Assembly: GCA_945861785.1 (NCBI GenBank)
Contig: CAMAWD010000042.1
Location: 1-49,697, forward strand
Length of the DNA: 49,697 nucleotides
Direction: 5' to 3'
Source of the DNA: Rhodoferax sp. OV413
Lineage (GTDB): Bacteria > Pseudomonadota > Gammaproteobacteria > Burkholderiales > Burkholderiaceae_C
The translations under genes were made by a program, and so were the position numbers. Below are positions 8,546 through 17,693 of the stretch, piece by piece. Numbering within the stretch: the first letter of the stretch is position 1; each line of letters begins with the position of its first letter. The notes under the pieces were generated by a model. The model ran no database searches, had not been told where the DNA came from, and worked only from the letters and a program-made list of their open reading frames with translations.

Positions 8546-10288
8546 ATGCGTGCCACAGTCACCCCTTTTGGGGATACCCCTTTCACCAACGGGTACGAGT
8601 TCACCCAGGGCAGCGGTTACACGCTCCCGGAATATCCGTTTGTCGCGCCGCCGGAGCTGACCAGCGGCGAGCGCCCGCGCCACCCGGTGGTGATCGTCGG
8701 TGCCGGCATCACCGGCCTCACGTTGGCGTGCGCGCTGGCGCAGCGGGGTGTGCCTGCTGTGCTGCTGGACGAAGACAATTCGGTAGGGGTCAAGGGGGCG
8801 TCGTCGCGCGGCATCTGTTACACCCAGAAGTCGCTGGAGATCTTCCACCGCCTGGGCATCTATGGACGTATCGCGGCCAAGGGCATTCAATGGAGTGTCG
8901 GGCGCACCTTTGCCGGACAAGATGAGGTCTATTCCTTCGATCTGCGCCAGCAAAGCAACTTCCAGTTGTCGGCCCAGCCGCCTTTCATCAACATCCAGCA
9001 GTTCTACATAGAGGGCTACCTGGTGGAGCGCATCGCCGAGTTGTCGCGCACCGATGCCGGCGTCGACATGCGCTGGATGTCACGCGTGGTCGGTTTCGAA
9101 CAATGCGACGGATTTGCCACCCTCACCGTTGCCACCCCGGACGGCAGCTACAAGCTGGAGGCCAGCCACGTGGTCGATGCCAGCGGCTCGCACACGCCGT
9201 TCCACGCATGGTGCCAGGCCGGCATGCAGGCCAGGCGCGGCGACGACCGCTGGTGCATCGCCGACGTGCGGTTTGCCAAGCGTCCGCCCGCCGAACGCCA
9301 CACCTGGATCGAGGCCCCATTCAATGACAACCGCGCCGTCTGGCAGCATCTGATGGCTGACGACGTGTGGCGCATCGACTACCAGATGGAGCCCGACGCC
9401 GACCCTGCCCATGTCAGTAGCGAAGCGCAGGTGCGCGCGCGCCTGCAGCGGCAGTTCGGCCCCGACATCCAGTGCGAAATCGTCTGGGTTGGGCCTTACG
9501 CCTACCGCAGCCAATGCCTGAACCAGTTGCGCATCGGCAGTGTGTTTTTCATGGGCGACACCGCCAAAATCGTCAGCCCGTTCGGCGCCCGGGGCGGCAA
9601 CACCGGTGTCGCCGATGCCGACAACCTGGCCTGGAAACTCGCCGCCGTGCTGCGTGGGCAGGCCAGCCCGGCGCTGCTCGACAGCTACAACGACGAGCGG
9701 CTGGAAGCCGCCCGGCAAAACGTGCTGGTGACCAACCGCACTGCGCGTTTTTTGCGCCCGGCCGACGGCATGGAGCGCATCTTCCGCAGTGCCGTCATCG
9801 GGCTGGCGCGCCAGTACCCGTTCGCCCGCCAGCTGGTCAATACCGGGCGCATGGCGGTGGCCAATACGTACACCAAATCGAGGGTGTGCGACAAGCACGG
9901 CGGCCTGTCGGTGCAGAACGTCGGATTCCAGTGGGCCGACGGCAGCAGCGGTTGCGTCAACGACCTCGTCTTGTGGGCCGATGGCCACTTGCTGTTGCTG
10001 GTGTTTGGCGAGGTGTCGCCCGCCGCCTGCCAGCGGTTGGCCACCCTCGCCCGGCATGCTCCGGTGCGCAGCGTGCAGGTGCTCGGGCAGGAGGACGGTC
10101 GCGCGCATGCACTGGAAGCCGTGCGCGACCCGCTGGGCCATCTGCAGGGTGCATGCCACGTGTTCGGCCACGCCTGGGCGCTGGTGCGGCCCGACACCTA
10201 CCTGGCCGCAACCGGTGAGGCGGTCGACGGCTCGCTGATCACCGCCATCGAACACGCCCTCGGACTGAAGGCGGGAGACGCAGCATGA
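8546..10288 (+). CDS. FAD-dependent aromatic monooxygenase (class A, MhpA/PheA-like)
   Basis: A 580-residue class A flavoprotein hydroxylase. The dinucleotide fold VVIVGAGITGLTLACALA (Gly52, Gly54, Gly57) lies after an unusual 47-residue N-terminal extension. The second FAD motif is FFMGDTAKIVSPFGARGGN near residue 335, followed by GVADADNLAWKLAAVL. A C-terminal thioredoxin-like region (about 430-575) matches the phenol hydroxylase/MhpA layout. These enzymes use NAD(P)H and O2 to hydroxylate phenolic rings. The gene lies between a VOC protein and a DUF2783 gene with which it overlaps by 4 bp, forming a three-gene unit for an unidentified aromatic compound. Confidence 0.88.
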   Translation: MRATVTPFGDTPFTNGYEFTQGSGYTLPEYPFVAPPELTSGERPRHPVVIVGAGITGLTLACALAQRGVPAVLLDEDNSVGVKGASSRGICYTQKSLEIFHRLGIYGRIAAKGIQWSVGRTFAGQDEVYSFDLRQQSNFQLSAQPPFINIQQFYIEGYLVERIAELSRTDAGVDMRWMSRVVGFEQCDGFATLTVATPDGSYKLEASHVVDASGSHTPFHAWCQAGMQARRGDDRWCIADVRFAKRPPAERHTWIEAPFNDNRAVWQHLMADDVWRIDYQMEPDADPAHVSSEAQVRARLQRQFGPDIQCEIVWVGPYAYRSQCLNQLRIGSVFFMGDTAKIVSPFGARGGNTGVADADNLAWKLAAVLRGQASPALLDSYNDERLEAARQNVLVTNRTARFLRPADGMERIFRSAVIGLARQYPFARQLVNTGRMAVANTYTKSRVCDKHGGLSVQNVGFQWADGSSGCVNDLVLWADGHLLLLVFGEVSPAACQRLATLARHAPVRSVQVLGQEDGRAHALEAVRDPLGHLQGACHVFGHAWALVRPDTYLAATGEAVDGSLITAIEHALGLKAGDAA

Positions 10289-10485
10289 AAACCACTCTGC
10301 ACCTGCAGGACGCCGACACCTTCTACGAGCAACTGCTCGATGCCCATTCCGGCCTGAGCCGCGAACAGTCCGAACTGCTCAACGCGCGTTTGATCCTGCT
10401 GCTGGCCAACCAGTTGGGCGACGCGCGGGTGCTGGCGGATTGCATCCAGGCGGCAAGACTGGAAGAGGAACCGCCGTTGCGCTGA
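10285..10485 (+). CDS. DUF2783 small protein
   Basis: A 66-residue protein with the DUF2783 pattern (DADTFYEQLLDAH, LNARLILLLANQ, LADCIQAAR). Its start overlaps the monooxygenase stop as ATGA, so the two are translationally coupled. The family is repeatedly found behind class A flavin hydroxylases; its function is unknown and an accessory or stabilising role is a guess. The protein is all-helical in appearance with no cysteines other than one near the end. Confidence 0.85.
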   Translation: MKTTLHLQDADTFYEQLLDAHSGLSREQSELLNARLILLLANQLGDARVLADCIQAARLEEEPPLR

Positions 10486-10549
10486 CACCCCATGCGAAAG
10501 ACGCCGCCTTACGTCGACGAGTTGCTGGACCTGGTTGGCTCGCAGATCT

Positions 10550-10672
10550 TCACATTCCACCGGGAGTCGGGCACCATCGCGTGACGGTCGTCACCAGATC
10601 ACTCTGGACGTCCAGATAGTGCGCATGGCTGGCCCGCGGATTCGGATTTCGGTAGACGTCGAAGCGCGGCAT
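10550..10672 (-). pseudogene. CcdB-like toxin, N-terminal remnant
   Basis: The frame starts MPRFDVYRNPNPR and continues to YLDVQSDLV, which is the N-terminus of the CcdB family (F1 CcdB has VDVQSDI at the same place). After about 27 residues it runs into unrelated sequence (TTVTRWCPTPGGM) and stops. CcdB proteins are about 100 residues, and the C-terminal residues that contact gyrase are missing; I found no continuation in another frame. It starts 5 bp after the stop of the antitoxin-like gene at 10678-11001, the normal ccdA-ccdB order. This appears to be a dead toxin left beside its antitoxin. Confidence 0.7.
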
Positions 10673-10677
10673 GGCAA

Positions 10678-11001
10678 TCAGCCGGCGGTGGCATCCGGGT
10701 TGGCGGCGAGGTAGGCGTGTAATTGCTCTGCCGCCGTACCCTGCTCTGCAACGCGCTGTGCATAAGCTTCCAACGCGGCGCGGTTGTCAGATGCCCAGGT
10801 GTTTGATTGGGTATAGCCGCCCGGTGGCAGCCAGTCCGCATCCACGGTGGCGTCGATTGCGAGGCCCATTGACCTGTGGGGCACGACCTTCATGGGTACC
10901 AGTTCGAACCGGCCATCCGGGTGCGCACGCACGTCAAACAATTGCCCGGCAAATTTCTTGCCGAGGGATATTTGGCCGCTGGTACCGACTTCCTTCAACA
11001 T
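10678..11001 (-). CDS. Ccd-type antitoxin with AbrB-like N-terminus
   Basis: A 107-residue protein (start at ATG 11001; a longer form from 11028 is possible). The N-terminal half (EVGTSGQISLGKKFAGQLFDV) looks like an AbrB/looped-hinge DNA-binding fold rather than the ribbon-helix-helix of classical CcdA. The C-terminal part (NRAALEAYAQRVAEQG) resembles the toxin-binding tail of CcdA proteins. The cognate ccdB-like gene directly downstream is truncated, so this gene is probably an orphan. It is divergent from valS. The AbrB/CcdA hybrid reading is from pattern comparison only. Confidence 0.6.
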   Translation of the reverse strand: MLKEVGTSGQISLGKKFAGQLFDVRAHPDGRFELVPMKVVPHRSMGLAIDATVDADWLPPGGYTQSNTWASDNRAALEAYAQRVAEQGTAAEQLHAYLAANPDATAG

Positions 11002-11120
11002 AGTGCAACCCCACAAAATTTCATGCAACCATGCCGCATGAAATTGCAGAAGTCAACGGCTGCTGGCGTCACGTTCCGGCACGACAAGGGGTGCTGCGAC
11101 GCGCCCCCTAAAATCGGTCC

Positions 11121-14078
11121 ATGACCGACCCTCTGCAGCAACCCGGCCTCGAGAGCCTCTCCAAATCCTTCGAACCCACCGCCATCGAGGCCCGCTGGGG
11201 CCCTGAATGGGAGCGCCGCAACTACGCCGTGGCCGGCCATCGCGGCACGGGGTCGCCCGATACCAGTGCGCCGTCCTTCGCCATCCAGCTGCCGCCGCCC
11301 AATGTGACCGGCACGCTGCACATGGGGCACGCCTTCAACCAGACCATCATGGACTCGCTGACGCGTTACCACCGCATGCGGGGCGACAACACAGCCTGGA
11401 TCCCGGGCACCGACCATGCCGGCATCGCCACGCAGATCGTGGTCGAACGCCAACTGCAAGCCCAGGGCATCAGCCGCCACGCGATGGGCCCCACGCCAGC
11501 CGAGGCGCGCAAGAACTTCGTCGCCAAGGTCTGGGAATGGAAGGAGAAGAGCGGCAACACCATCACCACCCAGATGCGCCGCATGGGCGACAGTGTCGAC
11601 TGGAGCCGCGAGTACTTCACGATGGACCCGAAGCTGTCTACCGTGGTGACCGACACCTTCGTCAAGTTGTACCAGCAAGGCCTGATCTACCGCGGCAAGC
11701 GCCTGGTCAACTGGGATCCGGTGCTGCAGAGTGCGGTCAGCGACCTGGAGGTGGAAAGCACCGAGGCCGACGGCCAGATGCATTACATCTGCTACCCGTT
11801 CGCCGACGGCCCGCAGCTGATCGACGGCACACTGCAACAAGGCATGACGATTGCCACCACCCGCCCCGAGACCATGATGGCCGACGGCGCGCTGGCGGTG
11901 CACCCGGAGGATGCGCGTTACGCGCACCTGGTGGGCAAACTGGTCGATCTGCCGCTGTGCGACCGCCGCATTCCGATCATTGCCGACGATTTTGTGGACC
12001 GCGCCTTCGGCTCGGGCTGCGTCAAGATCACCGGGGCGCACGACTTCAACGACTACGCCTGCGCCCAGCGCCATGGTCTGCCGCTGATCACCATTTTCAC
12101 CCTGGACGCCAAAGTCAACGGCAACGGCCCGGCACCGTACCAGGGCATGGACCGTTTCGATGCCCGCAAGGCCGTATTGCGCGACCTGAAAGCCCAAGAC
12201 CTGCTGTTGGAAAGCAAGCCCCACAAGCTGATGCTGCCAATCTGCGCGCGCACCGGCCAGGTGGTCGAGCCCATGCTGACCGACCAGTGGTTCGTGGCCA
12301 TGACCAAGATCGGTGCGGGCGACCCTAACGGCAAGTCGATCGCCCAGAAGGCCATCGACGCAGTGCAATCGGGCGAGGTGCGTTTTGTGCCCGAAAACTG
12401 GGTCAACACCTACAACCAGTGGATGAACAACATCCAGGACTGGTGCATCAGCCGCCAGCTTTGGTGGGGCCACCAGATCCCCGCCTGGTACGGCAGCGGC
12501 GACGAGTTGTTTGTGGCGCTCAACGAAGACGATGCGCGTGCCCAGGCCACTGCGGCCGGTTACAGCGGGCCGCTGCGCCGCGACGATGATGTGCTCGACA
12601 CCTGGTATTCGTCGGCGCTGGTGCCGTTCTCCACCGTGGGCTGGCCAGATGCCGCGGCTTCGGCGAAACCTGGCGGCGCGCAGGACTACGACCTGTACCT
12701 GCCCTCCAGCGTGCTGGTGACCGGTTACGACATCATCTTCTTCTGGGTCGCGCGCATGATCATGATGACGACCCATTTCACCGGGCGCGTGCCGTTTCGG
12801 CATGTGTACATCCACGGTCTGGTGCGCGACGCCCAGGGCCACAAGATGAGCAAGTCCGAGGGCAACGTGCTCGACCCGGTGGACCTGATCGACGGCATCA
12901 CGCTCGAACCCCTGCTGGCCAAACGTGTGGAAGGCCTGCGCAAGCCCGAGACGGCACCGCAGGTGCGCAAGAACACGCAGAAGGAATTCCCCGAGGGCAT
13001 CCCGGCATTTGGCGCCGACGCGTTGCGTTTCACCTTTGCGGCACTGGCATCCCTCGGCCGCAACATCAACTTCGACACCAAGCGCTGCGAGGGTTACCGC
13101 AATTTCTGCAACAAGTTATGGAACGCCACGCGCTTCGTACTGATGAACTGCGAGGGCCAGGACTGCGGCCTGAAGGAACACACCAAAGCCGAATGCGCAC
13201 CCGGTGGCGCGGCCCATGGTTACCTGCGCTTCAGCCAGTCGGACCGCTGGATAACGTCGATCCTGCAACAAGTGGAAGCGGACGTGGCCAAAGGCTTCGA
13301 GGAATACCGCCTGGACAACGTCGCCAACACCATCTACCAGTTCGTGTGGGACGAGTTCTGTGACTGGTACCTGGAAATCGCCAAGGTCCAGATCAACACC
13401 GGCGCCGACGCTGAAAAACGCGCCACCCGCCGCACGCTGATCCGCGTGCTTGAAACCATCCTGCGCCTGGCACACCCGGTGATCCCGTTCATCACCGAGG
13501 AACTTTGGCAAAAAGTGGCGCCGGTGGCGGGGCGTGCGGGCAATTCGGTCAGCATCGCGGCTTACCCCGTCAGCCAACCAGAGCGGATCGACGCACAGGC
13601 GATCGCCTATGTGGCCAAGCTGAAACAACTGGTGGACGCCTGCCGCAACCTGCGCGGCGAGATGGGTGTGTCACCGGCTACACGTTTGCCGCTCTTCGTG
13701 GTGGCCAACCACGCAGAAGAAGCCGCTTTCCTGCGCCAGGCTGCGCCAGTGTTGCAGGCATTGGCCAAGCTGAACGAAGTGCGGGTGTTCGACGACGAGG
13801 CCGCCTGGTCTGTTGCGGCACAGGCGGCACCCGTGGCCGTGGTGGGCGAGGCAAGGGTGTGCCTGCACATGGAGATCGACGTCGCCGCCGAGAAACTGCG
13901 CCTGGGCAAGGAATCGGCGCGGCTGGAAGGTGAAATCACCAAGGCCAACGGCAAGTTGTCGAACGAGGCCTTCGTGGCCAAGGCCCCTGCAACCGTGATC
14001 GAGCAGGAGCGCAAGCGGGTGGCGGATTTTGTCGCGACACTGGCGAAGGTGAAGGAACAACTGGCGCGCCTGGGCTGA
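11121..14078 (+). CDS. valS: Valyl-tRNA synthetase
   Basis: Class I aminoacyl-tRNA synthetase of 985 residues. The HIGH signature is HMGH at residues 67-70 ([16 protein letters not shown]). The KMSKS signature is around residue 575 ([14 protein letters not shown]). The editing domain lies between them ([17 protein letters not shown]). The C-terminal anticodon-binding domain and a coiled-coil arm ([19 protein letters not shown], about 920-985) are present. Full length and uninterrupted. Start at ATG 11121 gives a normal N-terminus with the family's [10 protein letters not shown] segment. Core gene; the divergent upstream gene is the Ccd-type antitoxin. Confidence 0.98.
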   Translation: MTDPLQQPGLESLSKSFEPTAIEARWGPEWERRNYAVAGHRGTGSPDTSAPSFAIQLPPPNVTGTLHMGHAFNQTIMDSLTRYHRMRGDNTAWIPGTDHAGIATQIVVERQLQAQGISRHAMGPTPAEARKNFVAKVWEWKEKSGNTITTQMRRMGDSVDWSREYFTMDPKLSTVVTDTFVKLYQQGLIYRGKRLVNWDPVLQSAVSDLEVESTEADGQMHYICYPFADGPQLIDGTLQQGMTIATTRPETMMADGALAVHPEDARYAHLVGKLVDLPLCDRRIPIIADDFVDRAFGSGCVKITGAHDFNDYACAQRHGLPLITIFTLDAKVNGNGPAPYQGMDRFDARKAVLRDLKAQDLLLESKPHKLMLPICARTGQVVEPMLTDQWFVAMTKIGAGDPNGKSIAQKAIDAVQSGEVRFVPENWVNTYNQWMNNIQDWCISRQLWWGHQIPAWYGSGDELFVALNEDDARAQATAAGYSGPLRRDDDVLDTWYSSALVPFSTVGWPDAAASAKPGGAQDYDLYLPSSVLVTGYDIIFFWVARMIMMTTHFTGRVPFRHVYIHGLVRDAQGHKMSKSEGNVLDPVDLIDGITLEPLLAKRVEGLRKPETAPQVRKNTQKEFPEGIPAFGADALRFTFAALASLGRNINFDTKRCEGYRNFCNKLWNATRFVLMNCEGQDCGLKEHTKAECAPGGAAHGYLRFSQSDRWITSILQQVEADVAKGFEEYRLDNVANTIYQFVWDEFCDWYLEIAKVQINTGADAEKRATRRTLIRVLETILRLAHPVIPFITEELWQKVAPVAGRAGNSVSIAAYPVSQPERIDAQAIAYVAKLKQLVDACRNLRGEMGVSPATRLPLFVVANHAEEAAFLRQAAPVLQALAKLNEVRVFDDEAAWSVAAQAAPVAVVGEARVCLHMEIDVAAEKLRLGKESARLEGEITKANGKLSNEAFVAKAPATVIEQERKRVADFVATLAKVKEQLARLG

Positions 14079-14158
14079 TCAGCGCACATCAGCCCCGCTC
14101 TCGCAAGGCCTGGCCTGGTTTCGGGCAGACTCTCGCGCTGATGGAGTAGCTGCGCGGG

Positions 14159-14389
14159 CTACCGCCGGCGCATGAGGTGGATGAACTCGGCACCTACCGC
14201 CTGCTGCTCCACCAGTTCATTGCCGGTCTGCTTGGCAAACGCCTGGAAGTCGCGCACGGAACCCGCATCGGTCGCCACCACGCGCAGGGTCTGGCCACTT
14301 TGCATGGTGTTGAGCGCCTTCTTGGCCTTGAGGATCGGCAGCGGGCAGTTCAGGCCCCGGGCGTCGACTTCGATATCAGCTTGCATCAC
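14159..14389 (-). CDS. TusA/SirA-family sulfur carrier protein
   Basis: A 76-residue protein with the TusA signature VDARGLNCPLPILKAKKAL; the Cys in NCPLP is the sulfur-carrying residue. In E. coli, TusA passes persulfide sulfur toward tRNA 2-thiolation and also influences molybdenum-cofactor assembly. The next gene upstream on the same strand encodes a molybdenum hydroxylase, which fits, but the 50-bp gap leaves co-transcription uncertain. Starts at 14389 and 14386 (second Met) are both possible. Confidence 0.9.
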   Translation of the reverse strand: MMQADIEVDARGLNCPLPILKAKKALNTMQSGQTLRVVATDAGSVRDFQAFAKQTGNELVEQQAVGAEFIHLMRRR

Positions 14390-14441
14390 ATTTCCTTCGG
14401 TTGCCCCGATTCTAGGCAGCTATTGGGGGCCATCGGCCAGA

Positions 14442-16658
14442 TCAGGCCAACGCGGCCTTGACCCGCGCCGCCGTGAACGGCACTGTGCGCAGCCGCACCC
14501 CGGTGGCGTCGAAAACCGCATTCGCCAGCGCCGCCGGCACCGGGCTGGATGCTGCCTCGCCGGCACCCAGTGGGGGTTGGTCGCGCCGCTCGACCAGGTC
14601 GATGTCGATCAGCGGAACCTCGTTGAAACGCAACAGCGGGTACCCCGCCCAGTCGACACTGGTGACGCGGCTGCGGTCGAAAGTGGTTTCTTCATGCAGC
14701 GTGCGCGACAAGGTCTGCAGCAGATTGCCCTCGACCTGGGCCCGTACCGCGTCGGGGTTGATCATCAGCCCGCAATCGTGCGCACAGGCAATGCGGCGCA
14801 CGGTGATCTGGCCGGTGTCACGCCGCACCTCGACCTCCATACCGACGGCGACATAGGTCTCGTTGTGCTTGTAATGGATATAGGCCATGCCCCGACCGGT
14901 CAACAGCCGTGCATCTGAGCGCGGCTGGGGCGATGGGCGGGCCACCCAGGCCATGCGCCGGGCCATGCGCCCGATCACTTCGCGCCCGCGCGGATTGGCA
15001 AGGTCGCGCAGGCGGAACTCCAGCGGATCGGTCTTTGCGCGGGCCGCCAATTCGTCGGTAAAACTCTCCACGGCAAAGCAGTTGGCAACCTTGCCCGGGG
15101 CCCGGATGTTGGACGGTCGCAGCGGTGCTGCGCCGAGCCAATGGACGGAAACCTTGACAGCCCGCGCGGCATAAGACGGGTCGCCATTTTGCGTCACCAT
15201 GCCGGTCGACTGGCCGGTCGGTTGCCGGAGCCCCGCAGCCAGCGGTGACAGCAGCGGAATCCATTCGAGGTTGGCGGTGGCACGTGGCAGCCACATCTCG
15301 GTTTCCCAGGCATCTATGCGCCCTTCGGGTGTCAGGCTGCCCCTTATCTCCAGCAATTGCGGCGGGCCCTTCGGGTCCCAGCCGAGTTCGTCCTCGCGGC
15401 TCCATTGCACGCGCACCGGCTGCCCGGCCATTTGCGACAACATCGCTGCTTCGACAGCCGCATCGTCATGGCCGTTCATGCCATAACAGCCGGCCCCGTC
15501 CAGGTAGATGGTTCGCACCTTTTCACGGGGCATGTCGAGTGCCGCTGCGCAGGACCCGGCCAGTCGGTGGCTCGCCTGCGATGCGGTCCAGACCAGCGCG
15601 CTGTCGGCCCGGACATCGGCCACCGCACACGAAGGGCCCATCGACGCGTGGGACTGGATCGGCCACACATAGGTTGCGCTGAGCTTGTCAGGCGCCTGCG
15701 CCAGGGCGGCGAGCCGGGTTGCGTCGCCCTTGCTGACCACCGTGTCGTGCGACAAAAAGGGCCCCCGGCGCGCCCAGTCAACCACGCCCTCATGGGTCAC
15801 CAGCGGTGCACTGTCACTCCATTGCACCTTGAGCTCGCGCGCCGCGCGCAATGCAGCCCACTCGTCGCGGGCCAGCACGGCCACAAAATCGAGGCGCCGG
15901 ACCACGCGCACGCCAGGCAGATGCCCGACCGAGGCTTCGTCCACCGACTGCACGCGGGCGCCGACCGCTGGCGGGCGGACCACCCGCGCGTGCAGCATGC
16001 CCGGCAGCACGAAATCATGCACGTAACCATGGGTGCCGGTGACCTTGGCGGGAACATCCGGGCGCGGGAGCGACTGGCCCACCAGCGTGTAGTGCGCCGG
16101 GTTCTTCAGTGCTGCCTTGGGATTCATTGCGAGCCTGAAGCTGCGACCGCCTGCCAGTTCACCCACACCGAACCGCGCGCCGTCCGCGGCAAGGACGTTT
16201 CCATTTTGGAGCGTCAATTCCGCAGCCGGCTTCTGCATCCGGCTGGCGCCCCGCGCCAGCAGACCCTCCCGCGCAGTCGCTGCGGCCTGCCGCAATTCCA
16301 TGCCACCACGCATCACCCCGGAGCTGCCCGCTGTCGGCCCCTGGTTGGGCGTCAGCGCACTGTCACCTTCGATCAGGTCGATGCGCTCCACTGGCAGGGA
16401 CAACTCCTCACCCACGATCTGGCGCATGGCGATGCGGTGACCGGTGCCCAGATCGACCTTGCCGGAATACACGACGCACGACCCGTCCGGCCGGATCGCG
16501 AGGAAGGCGTCCACCTCGGTCAGGGCCAGCGTGCGCGCCGGTGCTGCCGTTGTCTGGGCGCGCGGCTTGCCGGCCATCGAAAAACCGACCACGACCGCAG
16601 CGGCCTTGAGCACATCGCGTCGGGTCGGGGAAGCCACAGGAACAAGGGTCTGGTGCAT
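14442..16658 (-). CDS. Molybdopterin-binding subunit of a two-subunit xanthine-dehydrogenase-family enzyme (IorB/aldehyde dehydrogenase-like)
   Basis: A 738-residue large subunit binding Mo-molybdopterin cytosine dinucleotide. The N-terminus has a Tat-type signal (TRRDVLKAAAVVVGFSMAG), so the complex is probably exported folded to the periplasm. Family segments include KVDLGTGHRIAMRQIVGEEL, GPTAGSSGVM, and near the C-terminus ACAHDCGLMINPDAVRAQVEG. The start at 16658 lies just after the stop of the small 2Fe-2S subunit gene. No FAD subunit gene is present, which is the two-subunit type (isoquinoline 1-oxidoreductase or membrane aldehyde dehydrogenase) that passes electrons to a cytochrome rather than NAD. 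Substrate unknown. Confidence 0.88.
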   Translation of the reverse strand: MHQTLVPVASPTRRDVLKAAAVVVGFSMAGKPRAQTTAAPARTLALTEVDAFLAIRPDGSCVVYSGKVDLGTGHRIAMRQIVGEELSLPVERIDLIEGDSALTPNQGPTAGSSGVMRGGMELRQAAATAREGLLARGASRMQKPAAELTLQNGNVLAADGARFGVGELAGGRSFRLAMNPKAALKNPAHYTLVGQSLPRPDVPAKVTGTHGYVHDFVLPGMLHARVVRPPAVGARVQSVDEASVGHLPGVRVVRRLDFVAVLARDEWAALRAARELKVQWSDSAPLVTHEGVVDWARRGPFLSHDTVVSKGDATRLAALAQAPDKLSATYVWPIQSHASMGPSCAVADVRADSALVWTASQASHRLAGSCAAALDMPREKVRTIYLDGAGCYGMNGHDDAAVEAAMLSQMAGQPVRVQWSREDELGWDPKGPPQLLEIRGSLTPEGRIDAWETEMWLPRATANLEWIPLLSPLAAGLRQPTGQSTGMVTQNGDPSYAARAVKVSVHWLGAAPLRPSNIRAPGKVANCFAVESFTDELAARAKTDPLEFRLRDLANPRGREVIGRMARRMAWVARPSPQPRSDARLLTGRGMAYIHYKHNETYVAVGMEVEVRRDTGQITVRRIACAHDCGLMINPDAVRAQVEGNLLQTLSRTLHEETTFDRSRVTSVDWAGYPLLRFNEVPLIDIDLVERRDQPPLGAGEAASSPVPAALANAVFDATGVRLRTVPFTAARVKAALA

Positions 16659-16660
16659 GC

Positions 16661-17131
16661 TCAGGCACTCCCTTGGCCAGAAGCACGGGCGACGGCCTTC
16701 AACACCCGGTCGTGGGAGCCGCATCGGCAAAGATTACCTGCCAACGCAGCCTGGGCCTGCGCGCGTGTCGGTTTGGCTGTCTGGGCCAGCAGGCCCACCA
16801 CGGACATCACCATCCCATTGGTGCAATAGCCGCACTGCGCCGCCTGCTCGGTGATGAAGGCGGCCTGCACCGGATGCGGTTTGTCGGGTGTGCCCAGGCC
16901 CTCGGCCGTAGTGATGCGCCGCCCGGTGGCGTCCGACACACGCAGCAGGCAGGACCGCGTCGGCACGTTGTCCACCAACACGGTGCAGGCACCACACTGG
17001 CCCAGACCACAACCGAACTTGGCTGCGTGCAGCCCGAGGTCGTTGCGCAAGGCATACAAAAGAGGCATGTCCGGGTCCCAGGCATCGACCGACCGGGCGA
17101 CGCCGTTCACATTGAATTGGTACTGCGGCAC
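16661..17131 (-). CDS. 2Fe-2S subunit of the molybdenum hydroxylase (IorA-like)
   Basis: A 156-residue protein with two iron-sulfur cluster regions: CGLGQCGACTV with a later Cys (plant-ferredoxin type) and CGYCTNGMVMS with CRCGSH (helical domain). The start is GTG at 17131, fixed by a strong AGGAGG 8 nt upstream; the frame goes on to 17263 but lacks family residues. The stop is 2 bp from the large-subunit start, so the pair is co-translated. It relays electrons from the Mo site to an external acceptor. It lacks a signal peptide, as is usual when it is co-exported with the Tat-bearing large subunit. Confidence 0.92.
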   Translation of the reverse strand: MPQYQFNVNGVARSVDAWDPDMPLLYALRNDLGLHAAKFGCGLGQCGACTVLVDNVPTRSCLLRVSDATGRRITTAEGLGTPDKPHPVQAAFITEQAAQCGYCTNGMVMSVVGLLAQTAKPTRAQAQAALAGNLCRCGSHDRVLKAVARASGQGSA

Positions 17132-17159
17132 GGAACGCCTCCTCTCAAAAATTTCCGGC

Positions 17160-17687
17160 TCATCGCCGTGACCAATCGGCAAATTTCGGTTCGTACCCGC
17201 GCGACGTGAGCCAGTCGGCCAGTGCGTAACCGGTGCCGGCGGGCCAGCACAAAACGTCTTCATGGCGCGTCAACTTGTAGTCGACCAGTTCGGGCGACAG
17301 GCGCACCTCGCCGCTGCACACCGCGTGGTAGGCAATGATGACCTGGTTCATGCGCTGAAAGTCGTAGACGCCGATCAGGTTCAACTCGCTGGCCTGCAGG
17401 CTGGTTTCTTCCTGGATCTCGCGGGCGATGCCGTCCTTCGGGGTCTCACCGGCCTCCATGAAACCAGTGATCAGTGCATAGGCCTTGGCCGTCCAGGCAG
17501 CATTGCGGGCCAGCAGAATCATGCCTTCGTATTCGATCACTGCCGCGAGTACCGGCGTGGGATTGTTCCAGTGGGTGTAACCACAGGCCACGCACCGCAG
17601 CCGTTCCTTTGCGCCACCGTCCTCGAGCGCGGCGATCAGCTCCAGTGGCGCGGCGCAGTTCGGGCAGAATTTGAATTCGTGGGCCAT
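17160..17687 (-). CDS. Nudix hydrolase with N-terminal zinc ribbon (NudC-like)
   Basis: A 175-residue protein. A zinc ribbon of four cysteines (FCPNC and RCVACGY) precedes a Nudix domain with box GFMEAGETPKDGIAREIQEE near residue 85. The zinc ribbon relates it to NADH pyrophosphatase NudC, though it is shorter and lacks the N-terminal NudC domain. It would hydrolyse a nucleoside diphosphate derivative. It starts 6 bp after the stop of cysM, so it is probably in the cysM transcript. The exact substrate cannot be assigned. Confidence 0.88.
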   Translation of the reverse strand: MAHEFKFCPNCAAPLELIAALEDGGAKERLRCVACGYTHWNNPTPVLAAVIEYEGMILLARNAAWTAKAYALITGFMEAGETPKDGIAREIQEETSLQASELNLIGVYDFQRMNQVIIAYHAVCSGEVRLSPELVDYKLTRHEDVLCWPAGTGYALADWLTSRGYEPKFADWSRR

Positions 17688-17693
17688 GGCGGG

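Noticed and set aside
10492-10584. 30-residue plus-strand peptide starting MRKTPPYVDELLDLVG
   Set aside because: It is short, has no recognised family and overlaps the end of the ccdB remnant; coding status cannot be supported.
10995-12842. 615-codon open frame on the minus strand
   Set aside because: It is antisense to valS, which has intact class I signatures; no family pattern is seen.
15357-16829. 490-codon plus-strand open frame
   Set aside because: It is antisense to the molybdenum-hydroxylase large subunit, which carries a Tat signal and family motifs.
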